The notes: a model not told the origin generated them from the letters alone. DNA of 64,000 nt from Bemisia tabaci (GCF_918797505.1 NC_092801.1:4216001-4280000), one strand, 5' to 3'. Positions 9,719 to 20,328 are shown, counted from the stretch's first letter. Numbers and translations are program-made.

Positions 9719-10900
9719 GTAAGTACTTGTTCTACAATTCGCTTTTCTTAGTGACCCGCCGGAGCTAATATTTTGGATAGTAAAATGGTGTGAGATGTTG
9801 AAAAATGTGGATCATTGATATTTGTAATATGATAAATCGGCTTGACCTTGGAGTTTTTGAAAAAATTTGTCCGCGCGCGCACCGTTATCGAAAGTTTCTT
9901 AATATCAAGATTATCTATAATGTCAAATAAATGACTCTCAATGCGCTTTTATGGTCAAAAAAGATAGATCTATCTTTTTGAACATCGTTTGTATATAAAA
10001 ACAAAAATGATGGATTTTTGGGTTCTAGTGATAAATAATCCGAAAATAATGAATGGGTCTGTAGCACGCAAGGGTACAGTCAACTAAATAAGTAGGCTTT
10101 TTTAATGTAAAGTCGCTCAAAATTCACGTTGAGCACACAAAATAAGTTTGAAATCCACTTCTTAACGCGCAATCTGCGTAGTTTGTACCACGCTTTCTAA
10201 AGCACCGCTTTAAATAAATTATTTACTACTACTACTCGAATTACCGCGTAAGCGGGCAGTCATTCTTGTTGGTCGGCAGTCAGGTTTGCCCGGAAAGAGA
10301 CCTAACCAAAATGAACAAACAATTCCGCAAACTGTTATAACCTCTCTTTGCGTAAGATTTCAATTGATTCAAAGCTTTTGGTGTATGCAAAATAAAGAAA
10401 AAAAGGAAACGAACGCTAGAAAACGATTAAAATCATACAATGGATAAAGTCAGTGAGATCTTGTTTTCCTACCCAGGTCAATTTTTCTTACTTCTCTGCC
10501 TGTGCGAACCTGGTCCGTGGTGACTGAGAAAAACTCTACTGTGCTAAGCAAGAACGCCGTGAATCCACCAAGATTTTACCTTGTTTTTTGGAGCTTAACA
10601 CTTTATAAAATAAAAATTGTTTTACCCGCGCACCTCAAATTGTCAGGTTAAGTTCTTGATAGTATCTGCGGAAGAATTCTGTAAAAACATTGTCCCAAGG
10701 TACACAAGTGTTTCTGCTATGGTACATTGTTTCCAAAATTGGCAAATTTTCAATTTTCAATTGACAAAATAATATATACTTACAAGAAATCTAAAGGGCA
10801 TTTCCGACCAAAAATTTCACAGATTTTTCCTAGGACTACAGGCAAAAAACAGGGAAATCTGGGACGCACGTTGCGCTTATACACATTTTCTTGGAGGAAA
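9719..10900 (+). other. Gene B intron, proximal part
   Basis: AT-rich intron sequence without an alternative exon. Near 10537 a short TGCTAAGCAAGAACGCCGTG resembles the end of the CTGCCGTGCTAAGG family, too short to call. Confidence 0.4.
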
Positions 10901-11030
10901 TTGGACGTTTGTCTACCAAACGGAACAACGTGCATTAAGAGATGAACCCTGAGACCCATAAGAATATATGCAAAGCAGCGCTCACGTCATAATATACATA
11001 TAAGTTCAGTTTGGCAGAGATACATCCAAT
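10901..11030. repeat. Palindromic MITE (GGACGTATTTCT family), copy 3
   Basis: It begins TTGGACGTTTGTCTACCAAA and ends TACATCCAAT. The two arms are complementary around a core with GAACCCTGAGACCCATAAG. More diverged than the copies at 671 and 6166. Confidence 0.7.
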
Positions 11031-11336
11031 TAATTGATCACGTCAGTTTAAAAGCCTCAACGTGGAGGTGCGTTCCTTTGAATAAAAGAAAACAAATTAA
11101 CATTGCAATTAAAAATTTCGGGTGTATGGTTACGTTCATTTACTTTCTTTCATCATATCATCAAGTGAACTTGGTTGATCCGCCAAATTTTGGGTTAAAT
11201 CGATCGAAACCATAGGTTAATATAAGACACCTGGAGATGCAGACATGTCCTGCTGAGCATAATGGTCTCTTGTTTCTCTCGATGTCACTTGGTGGTTGCA
11301 ACTTGCCAGAGGCAAGCGCATTGGACCGTCACCGAT

Positions 11337-11500
11337 CAGTGGCGTGGCGTGCTTTGCGATATATCGATTGATCGGTCATTTAAACTTATGTAAAAGTATC
11401 GATAAACAGGGTGTTTGCAGCGAACACCTTAATAATCGATTATTTACCACAGCTTCAAATGGGGAAATATCGATAGATCGCAAAGCACGCCACGCCACTG
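11337..11500. mobile_element. hAT-like MITE (CAGTGGCGTGGCGTG), copy 1
   Basis: Termini are CAGTGGCGTGGCGTG and CACGCCACGCCACTG, enclosing paired ATATATCGATTGATC / AATATCGATAGATCG blocks and a central AACAGGGTGTT / AACACCTT hairpin. Flanking octamers TCACCGAT and TCGTCGAT match at 6 of 8 positions, consistent with an aged 8-bp target duplication as expected for hAT transposons. Better preserved duplications flank the copies at 44019 and 49656. Confidence 0.8.
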
Positions 11501-11779
11501 TCGTCGATGCAACCAGGTTCTCACGCCTGATTTTTAGCAAGGCTTCAAATTTTCAACCACAAACTTCGGTCAATGTAAGCAAAGAAAATCGCACGTTTAG
11601 CTGATTTAGTGTTCCACTTCCCATAGGAACACAAAATGTGGGGTGCTTTTTCTTACTGAGTACTCGTTTTCCGACTTCGGCCGTTAATGAGAAATTTATT
11701 ACAAATTCTTTAAGAACTCAAAAACGGAACATATTGAACAGGATAAAATCCTCTTTTACTTACTTTTCATTACAAACAG

Positions 11780-12227
11780 TTAAGGTGATTCGATGGACGC
11801 CATATTTTGTGTCAGAACGGCATGCGATATATCGCATCAATTGGTTCCATTTTTTCAGCTACTCGTCATTTTTCTCCAATTTTGAGATCGCAATTCTGTT
11901 GTCAGGAGACTAAAGCACTCACTTACCAATTTTAACAAAGAAATTCAATGTAATAAAGGCGTGGTTTTTTTAGAGAGAAAACATCGCATTCGATACTGAT
12001 ATCGAAACTGCACTCGAATGCAATATTTTCTCTCTAAAAAAACCACGCCTTTATTACGTTGAATTTCTTTGTTAAAATTGGTAAGTGAGTGCTTTAGTCT
12101 CCTGACAACAGAATTGCGATCTCAAAATTGGAGAAAAATGACGAGTAGCTGAAAAAATGGAACCAATTGATGCGATGTATCGCATGCCGTTCTGACACAA
12201 AATATGACGTCCATCTAATCACCTTAA
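11780..12227. mobile_element. Long palindromic element with TTAA ends
   Basis: Two arms of about 205 bp are nearly perfect inverted copies. The outer ends are TTAAGGTGATTCGATGGACG and its complement ending ATCACCTTAA. The inner arm reads AAAGGCGTGGTTTTTTTAGA, then a ~35 bp loop, then the complement. TTAA at both borders is the target site of piggyBac-type elements, so a piggyBac-mobilised MITE is plausible. No transposase is present. Confidence 0.7.
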
Positions 12228-14840
12228 TTTGGACGTATTTATACGAAAGGGAACTAAGCGCCAAATTTCCAAATTTCAGTTTTTAACGGATCTGGATTCT
12301 CCATGTAATAGGCTGCTCTCACACGTAAATATGCCCCCAAAATACTAATTTCATCCCCTGGAATCAGCCCCTGAAAAATCGCAAAACAGGGAATCAGCGA
12401 TTACGAATAAAATCAAAAGGAACTATATGTAATTCCCTTTGATTTAATGCGCTAACCCGGATTCCGAATTAAATCAAAAGGCGCTATCTCCACTTGATTG
12501 ACGCGCGCGCGGCGAAGCTTGGTGGAAACTTGGTGAAATTCAGTATCGGGGGGTATTTTTGGACGGGAAACTCGAATTTCGGGTCAAATTTTGAAAATTC
12601 AGAAATCCAAGATGGCGGACATGGCCTAAAATGCTATCTCGGCCCCTATCCAGCTGATCTTGGTGAAACTTGGTATCAGGGGGTATTTTCGGACGGGAAA
12701 CTCGAATTTCGGGTCAAATTTTGAAAATTCAGAAATCCAAGATGGCGGACATGGCCTAAAATGCTATCTCGGCCCCTGTCCAGCTGATCTTGGTGAAACT
12801 TGGTATCAGGGGGTATTTTCGGACGGGAAACTTGAATTTCGGGTCAAATTTTAAAATTTCATAAATTCAAGATGGCGGATGTGGCCTAAAATGTTATCTC
12901 CTATTTAAACGCGCATCGCCAAAAAATCCCAGATGTCGTCCCCTGAGTGACGGTCACATATCGACCGTGCGTTCCCTCTGGCTCGATCGATGTCAGTGTG
13001 CACTGACATGGACAAGGGGCTTTTAACGAGCGAACAAATTAACGAACCCATCGGAATCACTTAATTTTCATTAAAATCACTGTTAGGTACTTTATTGGAA
13101 TCGGAACAGTATTTAGAAATTCATGAGTATTAAGAGCGCGCTGGAAGGATTACGTGGTCAAAAGCGTGACCGTCACCTAGGGGTTCGTCAGGCCCCATCT
13201 TGACTTCCTCGGAGACGCGAGTTTAAATGGGAGCTCAGAATACGCAACTTCGAACTTGTTTTCCGTGGGTTAATAATGTTTCAAAAAATCGGAGAAAATT
13301 CCAGCGAACTGTGCGTACTCAATCCTCCAAAAAAATGCAAAAATTAAAAATTACTGAATAACCTCATTGTTAAAATTTTAAACTCCGATATGGCGGATGT
13401 GGCCTTCAACAATAGCTCAATGCCTGAATCGTTTGTGTGAAGTTCGGTATTAGGGGCTCAAAATGACAACAGAAACTGTTTTATTTAGATACGAAAATTT
13501 TAACATAGGTAATCAGCACATGAAGGGAATTCACGATCCGACGCTGCTAGGTAAACCACGCACCTCGACGAGGCGGTGTATTGTGAACGTACACGGAGAA
13601 AAAAACTTCGTGCGTGGGACCCGAAGTTTAGGTCATATGGATCTGTGAAGTTTTCGGATTGAGCATCTGAACACTTTCGGTCCAGCTGCTGAGGTTTTGA
13701 TCACACATCTGAAACTTCAGTTCTTACATCTAAAGTACTTCGGTTTTCACATCCGAAAATTTCGGTTCTCACATCCGAAAAACTTCGGTTCTCACACCTG
13801 AAGACTTCAGACGTAAGAACTGAAGTTTCAGATGTGTGATCCGAACCTCGACAGCTAGACCTAAAGTGTTCAGATGCTCAATCCGAAAACTTCAGAGATC
13901 CATATGACCCAAACTTCGGGTCCCACGCACGAGTTTTTTTCTCCGTGTAGAGTGCCATATATTTAAAGTTTACAAACGTGGAAATTTCCACATCTCATCC
14001 ACATTGGCAAGATGCAGCGGGAAAGCAGATTGAGGTTAGGTAGGTATATTTGGGCTCCCACCACCTCCGGCCTTCACAACCCGGCCCGTGCGCTTTACGC
14101 AGGTTCATTGGCGGCCATTCTAGACGTGTAGTGCGTTTGTTTAAGAAATAGATATCATTTTAAGCCACATCCGCCATCTTGGATTTCTGAATTTTCAAAA
14201 TTTGACCCGAAATTCGAGTTTCCCGTCCGAAAATACCCCCTGATACCAAGTTTCACCAAGATCGGCTGGATAGGGGCCGAGATAGCATTTTAGGCCATGT
14301 CCGCCATCTTGGATTTCTGAATTTTCAAAATTTGACCCGAAATTCGAATTTCCCGTCCGAAAATACCCCCTGATACCAAGTTTCACCAAGATCGGCTGGA
14401 TAGGGGCCGAGATAGCATTTTAGGCCATGTCCGCCATCTTGGATTTCTGAATTTTCAAAATTTGACCCGAAATTCGAGTTTCCCGTCCAAAAATACCCCC
14501 CGGTACCAAATTTCACCAAGTTTCCACCAAGCTTCGCCGCGCGCGCGTCAATCAAGTGATTCAAGTGGAGATAGCGCCTTTTGATTTAATTCGGAATCCG
14601 GGTTAGCGCATTAAATCAAATGGACCTACGTGCAAAAATCCCCTATATCTCGCTTAATATGCATTTTTTCCTAATTTTGGCAACGTACGTAATTAGAGGA
14701 ACTCTTCAGCTTTCAAACAAGCTAAAGTAAACCAAAATCGGTCCATTAGTACGGAAACGCCAATTGTTTTAGTCAAACTTGCTTTACTGAGAAGTTTGGA
14801 AATGGCGTTTAGCGCCTTTTCGCATAAATACGTCCATTTA
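12228..14840. repeat. 2.6 kb composite inverted-repeat element in gene B intron
   Basis: The outer ends are inverted: GGACGTATTTATACGAAAGG at 12231 against the complement ending near 14838 (CGCATAAATACGTCC). Inner long arms at about 12440-12900 and 14155-14610 are also inverted. Each begins with the GCGCTAACCCGGATTCCGAA block and contains about three units of a 130 bp tandem repeat, with GATGGCGGA occurrences at 12611, 12741 and 12871 and complements at 14171, 14301 and 14431. A separate palindrome sits in the centre (13599-13948). Short repeat-derived open frames on both strands encode the same peptide, but the 130 bp period is not a multiple of three, which argues against coding. Confidence 0.75.
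13599..13948. repeat. Inner palindrome (CACGGAGAAAAAAACTTCG), 350 bp
   Basis: The left end CACGGAGAAAAAAACTTCGT is complementary to the right end ACGAGTTTTTTTCTCCGTG. Both arms contain CATATGGATCTGTGAAGTTT / CATATGACCC-type blocks. The centre holds four short direct repeats of CTTCGGTTCTCACATC. It is nested in the larger inverted-repeat element. Confidence 0.7.
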
Positions 14841-14864
14841 TTTCTTGGTTGTTGCTTTTTTCAG

Positions 14865-15800
14865 GGATTCGCTCTGGCTATAGCCTCCCGCGGAGGGTTC
14901 GCAGCTCCGTTCCTGAAACCCTACACGGAGCCCCCGATCCCACACACACACCACCACGGTGACCACTACCACGGCGAACGCGGCGCCTACGAGAGCCAAC
15001 ACAAAGTCGACCTCGAGAGCCAACATCAACTCAGCTACGACAGCGTCAAGAAGACTCAGATAGGCGGGGGCCACGGGTACTCCGGCTCAGGTTACGGAAC
15101 TTCAGGTCTCGGTCACGGGTCAGGAGGTCTCGGATCCCCAGGTTTCAGCCACGGGTCAGGAGGTCTCGGATCCCCGGGTCTCAGCCACGGGTCAGGAGGT
15201 CTCGGATCCCCGGGTCTCAGCCACGGGTCAGGAGGTCTCGGATCCCCGGGTCTCAGCCACGGGTCAGGAGGTCTCGGATCCCCGGGTCTCAGCCACGGGT
15301 CAGGAGGTCTCGATCCCCGGGTTCACCGGCGGTTTCGGCTCCCCCACCTTCAGCCAAGGCTCCATCGGAGGCCCCCACAAGGACGTCGGCTACGGATCCC
15401 CCACTTTCAGCGGCGGCCCCCACACGGACTACGGCCTCCCGAGCTTAGGCCACCAGAGCGGGGTTTCGGCCAGTCGGGCGCCGGGAGTTTCAGCCAGTCC
15501 TCGGCCGGGAGCTTCAGCCAATCCAGCGCGGGGAGCGTGGCGCACTCGGCGAGCGGCGTCGGCCACCAGAGCGGTTTAGGCCACGGCGGTCTGGATTACG
15601 GCCACCAGACGAAGCTCGACCACGACCTCAAGGGCCACGGTTTGGTCGGGCCGGGGCACAGGATTGACTCGGTCGGTGACAGGTACGCCAAGCGGGATGA
15701 GGAGCACGTTAGAACCGGGAGTTCCTCCTTCAGCACGAGCTACAGCAGTTCCAACGCGGGCGCCAACTCTTATAAGGAGTCCACGATGAGGAGATACTGA
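14865..15800 (+). CDS. Gene B exon 2: secreted Gly/Ser/His-rich repeat protein
   Basis: The acceptor (CTTTTTTCAG) ends at 14864 and the frame continues phase 0 from exon 1, giving about 317 residues. After the signal peptide come a Pro/His linker (EPPIPHTHHHGDHYHGERG), a Gln/Ser segment, and then five or more nearly identical 12-residue units of GLGSPGLSHGSG. The C-terminal half is Gly/Ser/Gln/His-rich with GSFSQSSA units and ends STMRRY. Between about 15312 and 15470 the frame turns Arg/Pro-rich (RRFRLPHLQPR), whereas another frame of the same DNA continues the Gly/Ser style, which implies shifted frames that cancel out; see findings. The exon is GC-rich. Candidate role: extracellular structural protein (cuticle, eggshell or saliva) by composition only. 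An upstream in-frame ATG at 14796 is intronic. Confidence 0.7.
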   Translation, partial: GFALAIASRGGFAAPFLKPYTEPPIPHTHHHGDHYHGERGAYESQHKVDLESQHQLSYDSVKKTQIGGGHGYSGSGYGTSGLGHGSGGLGSPGFSHGSGGLGSPGLSHGSGGLGSPGLSHGSGGLGSPGLSHGSGGLGSPGLSHGSGGLDPRVHRRFRLPHLQPRLHRRPPQGRRLRIPHFQRRPPHGLRPPELRPPERGFGQSGAGSFSQSSAGSFSQSSAGSVAHSASGVGHQSGLGHGGLDYGHQTKLDHDLKGHGLVGPGHRIDSVGDRYAKRDEEHVRTGSSSFSTSYSSSNAGANSYKESTMRRY

Positions 15801-16104
15801 TAGACGATTTAACTGAAATCCCGGTGCGTTGAGGCGTGGTTGCGCGATCAATATCATCGTCAATATCCCAAGGTCAGGCAGTTGGACTACATTTGCAATT
15901 AGGAACTATAAATTTCAGCCCGGTTTATTAAAACAACTGTGTTTTCAATAGGTAAACAAAACATGAACATTTGACTTTTGATAAACGCATCTTGTTACCA
16001 ATACTTATTTCCTTAAACGTTTCAAATTATAATTAGAGATACTCCAGATTTTAGAGAAACCTCTCCAAAGTTCACGGAAAAAATGAGGTATGGGTAAAGT
16101 CCCA

Positions 16105-16282
16105 ACGTTAGATGATATGGACATTCCCAATAATATGGTAGTATCCCGATTAATGTGGTAGTATCCCAATTAATGTGGTAGTATTCCAATAAATTAGGTA
16201 CCAACCCAAATGTCGCGGTACTACCCCAACTCGAGTTGTGGTGCTACCAAAATTAATTAGAAATATCCATATCATCCAACCA
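16105..16282. repeat. GGTAGTACC-rich TIR element
   Basis: Ends are GTTAGATGATATGGAC and the inverse GTCCATATCATCCAAC-like sequence (ATATCCATATCATCCAACC). The inside has reiterated GGTAGTATCCCAATTAATGT units. A partial copy (GGGGTACTACC...CATATCATCCAAC) lies at 42905-42985. Confidence 0.7.
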
Positions 16283-16325
16283 CTTTGGGTAGTAGAACAA
16301 TTTTGGGGGATAACCCCTGACACTT

Positions 16326-16565
16326 CACTGGTAAAAAAAACACATTGGATCTAGAGTCCAGACTATTGAAAACATTGACAAGAAAAAAGACTCTTGATTC
16401 AATCAGGTTTAAGCTTAAATCAAAAGGAAATCCGCTCAAATTAAGAGGTTGGGTTCTTGATTTAAGCTTAAATCTATCTGATTGAATCAAAAGTAATTTT
16501 TCTTGTTGATGTCTTTAAGAGTCTAGACTCTAGATCCAATGTGTGTCCCCCCCCCCCCCCCAGTG
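16326..16565. repeat. MITE-1 copy 4
   Basis: Full-length copy starting CACTGGTAAAAAAAACAC. In the right terminus the usual T run is replaced by about 14 C before CAGTG. It is nested within the older split element at 15881-16646. Confidence 0.85.
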
Positions 16566-16703
16566 TATGTGTCATTAGTGTCCCTATACACATGAGTGTT
16601 TTTACAAATGATCCAGAAATTATAGTTCCAAATTGCAAAATGTAGTTCAATTGGCGTCAACCGGAAATGAAGTAACGAAAAGTCCAAGTTCGAGAGGTTC
16701 GGC

Positions 16704-16849
16704 TAAATGGACTTCATTTTGCAATTCGGAACTATAACTTCCGACCCATCTGTAAAAGCACTTATCTGGATAGAGAAACTATTGGGACATACGATGGTTT
16801 TAAACTGAGGCACAATTTATAGTTCCGAATTGCAAAATGTAGTCCAAAT
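16704..16849. repeat. GGACTACATTTTGCAA-family element, intact
   Basis: Ends AAATGGACTTCATTTTGCAA and TTGCAAAATGTAGTCCAAAT are inverted. The inside has GGAACTATAACTTC and its complement GAAGTTATAGTTCC-like arms plus a short central hairpin. Four relatives lie in this window. Confidence 0.8.
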
Positions 16850-17716
16850 CATCGTTTTCTAGATGAAAGAACGTAACTTTATTTCTGCTTCAGCTGGAAG
16901 GCAAAGGTGATCTAGGTGCTACAGCGTTGCAAAGTCCACATTGTTCTGCATTACTGAAACTTTAACGTTAAGGTTCGATGTATTAACAAAATTAGTATTG
17001 AAATCAAACTAAAAATCCTACAGGAAAAGTTGTGTATCGACGAAAATCATGGGTTTTAAGAAAGGGACTATACTCTTTGAGAAGGTTTCTTGAGCCACTG
17101 TATCCGAAATTTGGAAATATTTAGTTCGAGTTAAAATTTTTAATATGTGGTTTAGGGTTACGCTACTATTATGAAGAATTCCAGGACAACTTTGTGAATT
17201 GCGAATTAATGTGCGAATAAGATTTGCCAAGCGGAAAAATCGTTGAACTGAATTCGAAATATAAGAGAGAGAGAGAGAGAGAGGGGGGGGGGTTTCATTC
17301 ATTTTGTTGAAATATTGTCGTCGGCACATCAATACTTACGCCAAGTCTTTATTGTGATATTAAGAATAGTTGTGCCTCATCAGTTTTACATAATTAAGAA
17401 TGTTTACTTTTGAATGTGGATATATGTGTAAGAAGATTTGGAGGTTATTATAACTCCTGGAGAATTGTGTATAAATAAACTTTTTGAGAAGAGGCTACTT
17501 CACAACTGCGTTTATTTTTATAACAATTCGAAGCCATTATTTACCCATTGAATCATCGAATTTAAAAAAAGAAACATTATGGAAATGATAAAAAAATTTC
17601 TGTGTACAAACACATCACGGATTTAAAAATGAAGTGGCTAGTCTATAGTTTACAGAAAGACGCCTTCAAAGATTATACTAAGGACATGGAAGCCGTAAAC
17701 TCGACGAAATTTTAAA
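16850..17716. other. Gene-poor AT-rich stretch with a GA/G tract
   Basis: A (GA)n tract running into about nine G lies at 17266-17292. AATAAA occurs near 17472 but is too far from gene B to be assigned. Nothing else is recognised. Confidence 0.45.
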
Positions 17717-18040
17717 TTCAAACATTGAGACTGGTAAATAAGATCTCTAAATAAGATCAATGATTTTTTCCTTAAAAATTTTGATCACCATTACTAAAAT
17801 CTAAGTTTTTTTGTGAGGCCATGAAAAAAAATAAGAAAAAATAAGAGTAGTAACTTTATATTCTATTGTCTGTACACGTTCAAACATTGAGACCGGTAAA
17901 TAAGATCTCTAAATAAGATCAATGAGTTTTTCCTTAAACATTGTGATCAACATTACTAATATCTAAGGTTTTTGTGAGGTCATGAAAAAAATAAGAAAAA
18001 AATACGAGTAGTAAACTTATAATTCTATTGTCTGTATACA
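17717..18040 (+). repeat. Tandem duplication, two ~160 bp units
   Basis: Unit 1 (17717-17879) and unit 2 (17880-18040) share CAAACATTGAGACYGGTAAA, TAAGATCTCTAAATAAGATC and TCTATTGTCTGTA in the same order with a few mismatches. Recent local duplication; no coding capacity. Confidence 0.8.
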
Positions 18041-18404
18041 CGTTATCAACATCTCCGGCGTGATCATTGCAGCATCATAAAAAACCCAGACGATGAAATT
18101 AAAACAGTAATCGGGGCTTCTTAAAATATATTGTAAGAGGGAAGATCGAAATAAAATATTGAGCCCGAGAAGTGGGTTGGTTAAAGAAACTCTTGGCAAG
18201 AGAGAAAATGATAGCTTAAAATAGTTGCCACGCATTCGATTGCGATATCTCTATTTTTTTCTAGCCATGTGCTTGCAAGTATCAAGGTCGCTATGTACCC
18301 ATGCACATACGGTGCAATGTCACGAGATAAATCATTCAATCAGGATGATAAGTCATTATAAATTGTGGGTCATACTTCTAGCATATGTGTTACCATTGCA
18401 ATGT

Positions 18405-18740
18405 TTACTCGATGAGCATACAGCAGCATAAGAGCAAATAGGAATGTCCAAATTCTAAGTATTTCACTAGGGGACACATGGTTGGTGATGAAAAAAAGGT
18501 ATAATTATTTACAGCTTCAGCAGCCATAGCCCCATTAGATACTCCGAATAGCTTTTTCACCCTACTTTTCGGGACGTAAAAACGAGCAACTGAATTCACA
18601 TTGCTCCAACGGGCGGATTTTTTTAGTTGACCGAAAGAACTGCCTACCAGGAAAAAAGAGGAAAGATCGGGAAACTTTTGGGCGTTGAGCCCGAAAACGA
18701 CATCCATAATTTCCACACCATCATTCCCGAAAAACTGCAT
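18405..18740 (-). other. Unassigned 111-codon open frame
   Basis: A minus-strand frame from an ATG shows balanced amino-acid use (for example VEIMDVVFGLNAQKFPDLSS) and no low complexity, which is unusual among the AT-rich frames here. No splice partner, signal peptide or family is recognised. It could be a fragment of a gene or of an integrated or mobile element, or chance. Not called as a gene. Confidence 0.2.
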
Positions 18741-19101
18741 TATCCCTAGAACATAGCGTGTTTAAGTGGAAAAAATACGGGAATATTACACAATGTGGAA
18801 AAACGGAAGGCTTTTTCGGATTCAGCGCTCAACTTCATGCGTTCACGCTTTCGAATCGTAACGCACTTTACAAGGAATTGAAATTTTCAATTCCTCCGAA
18901 GAAGGTGTTGCATGTGTGAGGAACTTGCATGGACGTTGGAACGTTGCGAGGATATGTTATGTCCACATTTTTTTCTTCTCATATAAATGACAGGAACCAC
19001 CTCAAAAATAAATGCATACTACTACTACCTTCATTCTTAAAAACATATCATTCATGAATCAAGTCATGAAAGAGAACAGACTCTAAGAGCAGATGAAAAC
19101 A

Positions 19102-19341
19102 AATCGACGGTGTAAGTCGGCAATCACATAACTCGTTTGCGGTGTCTGAAAATCTCCGCCTCTGTTATTTTTTAGAGGAGAAAAAATTGGCATCACTCCT
19201 TGAAATTTTTACAGAATTTTCTTCGCACAGTGAGGAAAAATCACGGCAGTTTCAAAGAATTACCGTTTAAAAAATAAAGTATGACAGGAATTCTGCGACG
19301 TCGCAAACAGAGTTATGTGATTGCCGACTTACACCGTCGAT
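19102..19341. repeat. TIR element (ATCGACGGTGTAAGTCGGCA), ~240 bp
   Basis: The ends are near-perfect inverted repeats of about 40 bp (ATCGACGGTGTAAGTCGGCA / TGCCGACTTACACCGTCGAT). They continue through ATCACATAACTCG / AGTTATGTGAT. Relatives are at 39593-39843, 43490-43860 (interrupted), 26360-26500 (partial) and 5866-6007 (partial). Confidence 0.8.
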
Positions 19342-19588
19342 ATGTTCATGTGTGCACTGTGCGGATATGATAAGATGAAAACCGAAGCGGGAGCCTAGGA
19401 AATGAGGAAGAACTAGGAGCCTCCAATGCCAAATTAAACATTTTTCAGTAACAGATGCTGTCAAAATTGAAAGTCCTCCTTAACTAGTTATTTCGTGCGC
19501 CTTCAATCTTGTAGGACACTGTGCAACGCCTCTGACGCGAAATAGTTGCCTAAAGCATTGCGGCGCAACAGGCAACCAACGTGACACG

Positions 19589-19671
19589 CACATAGGCGCC
19601 TCCCAAACCTAACGGGATACTTCACGCGTTGCGCAATGCGGGAAGTATCCTGTTAGGTTTGTAGGCGCCAG
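19589..19671. repeat. Inverted repeat (GGCGCC...CCTAAC hairpin)
   Basis: GGCGCCTCCCAAACCTAACG is followed, after a ~20 bp loop, by CTGTTAGGTTTGTAGGCGCC. The loop flanks (GATACTTCACGC / GCGGGAAGTATC) also pair. Related TGCGTGAAGTATTC sequence is reiterated at 59085-59345. Confidence 0.65.
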
Positions 19672-20091
19672 TGCGCGTTCTGCGCTACTAACACGCCGGT
19701 CCGCTCTAAGTTAGGCTGTAATATTTAAACTCGCGGAGTCAGTGTTTTTCAACTCATGATTTTTTAATGTTTGCACTCTCTGCATTGATTATTCTCTTTT
19801 AAACTGATGGAAAAGAAATATGTTCATTCAAATAGTAAATTCAGATAGTTCCATATTACGTGTCTGAAAATTAACAAAACTGATCATACTAAAATTAACT
19901 TGTCTATCGCTTGGTCTTTCGATTTCAACAATCGGGCTGCTGTAATCGATCGTTTCATCTCGACGAGATCCGATTTTCTGGAAGACCATGGATTCGAAAC
20001 CCCTATTTGACATCGTCGAAGTTAAATGGACCGCGAAAAAACCAAGCGGGAAACCAGATTAGCCGCAATCGACTATTTTAACGAGAGCTGC

Positions 20092-20328
20092 CGCACAGTG
20101 GATCGGGCCAATCGGAGAGGTCGGCCATGAAATTGTTGACTAAAACTGCAAATGTGGATGTTTATTCCGTCACATATTAAATTTCAAGGGGTGCCTCGGG
20201 TAGAAAATTTCATGGCGAAACCAATGGAACCACTTTCAGAGCCTCAAAGTTCAATATAAGCGGAGTTATGAGCTTTTAAAGTTCCCGAATTTTGTCCGAC
20301 TTCTTGCATTGACTCGATCCACTGTGCG
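20092..20328. repeat. TIR element (CGCACAGTGGATC), copy 1
   Basis: Ends are CGCACAGTGGATC and GATCCACTGTGCG. Internal blocks AAACCAATGGAACCACTTT and CCGAATTTTGTCCGAC are shared with the copy at 56511-56731. No coding frame. Confidence 0.8.

Larger units (their letters stand above)
15881..16646. repeat. GGACTACATTTTGCAA-family element split by younger insertions
   Basis: The left end (TTGGACTACATTTGCAATTA then GGAACTATAAATTTC) and the right end (GAAATTATAGTTCCAAATTG then CAAAATGTAG) correspond to the two ends of the intact ~145 bp element at 28561-28706. Here they are about 600 bp apart because of the elements at 16105-16282 and 16326-16565 and some extra sequence. Confidence 0.6.

Noticed and set aside
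12494..14564. Four short frames encoding nearly the same 60-residue peptide on both strands
   Set aside because: They come from the inverted arms and 130 bp tandem units of one repeat. The period is not a multiple of three and no start, splice or signal context exists.
14796..14864. Using the ATG at 14796 as the start of gene B
   Set aside because: It lies within the end of a transposable element and the pyrimidine tract of the acceptor. The resulting N-terminus is a poor signal peptide compared with the spliced MKSLIF start.
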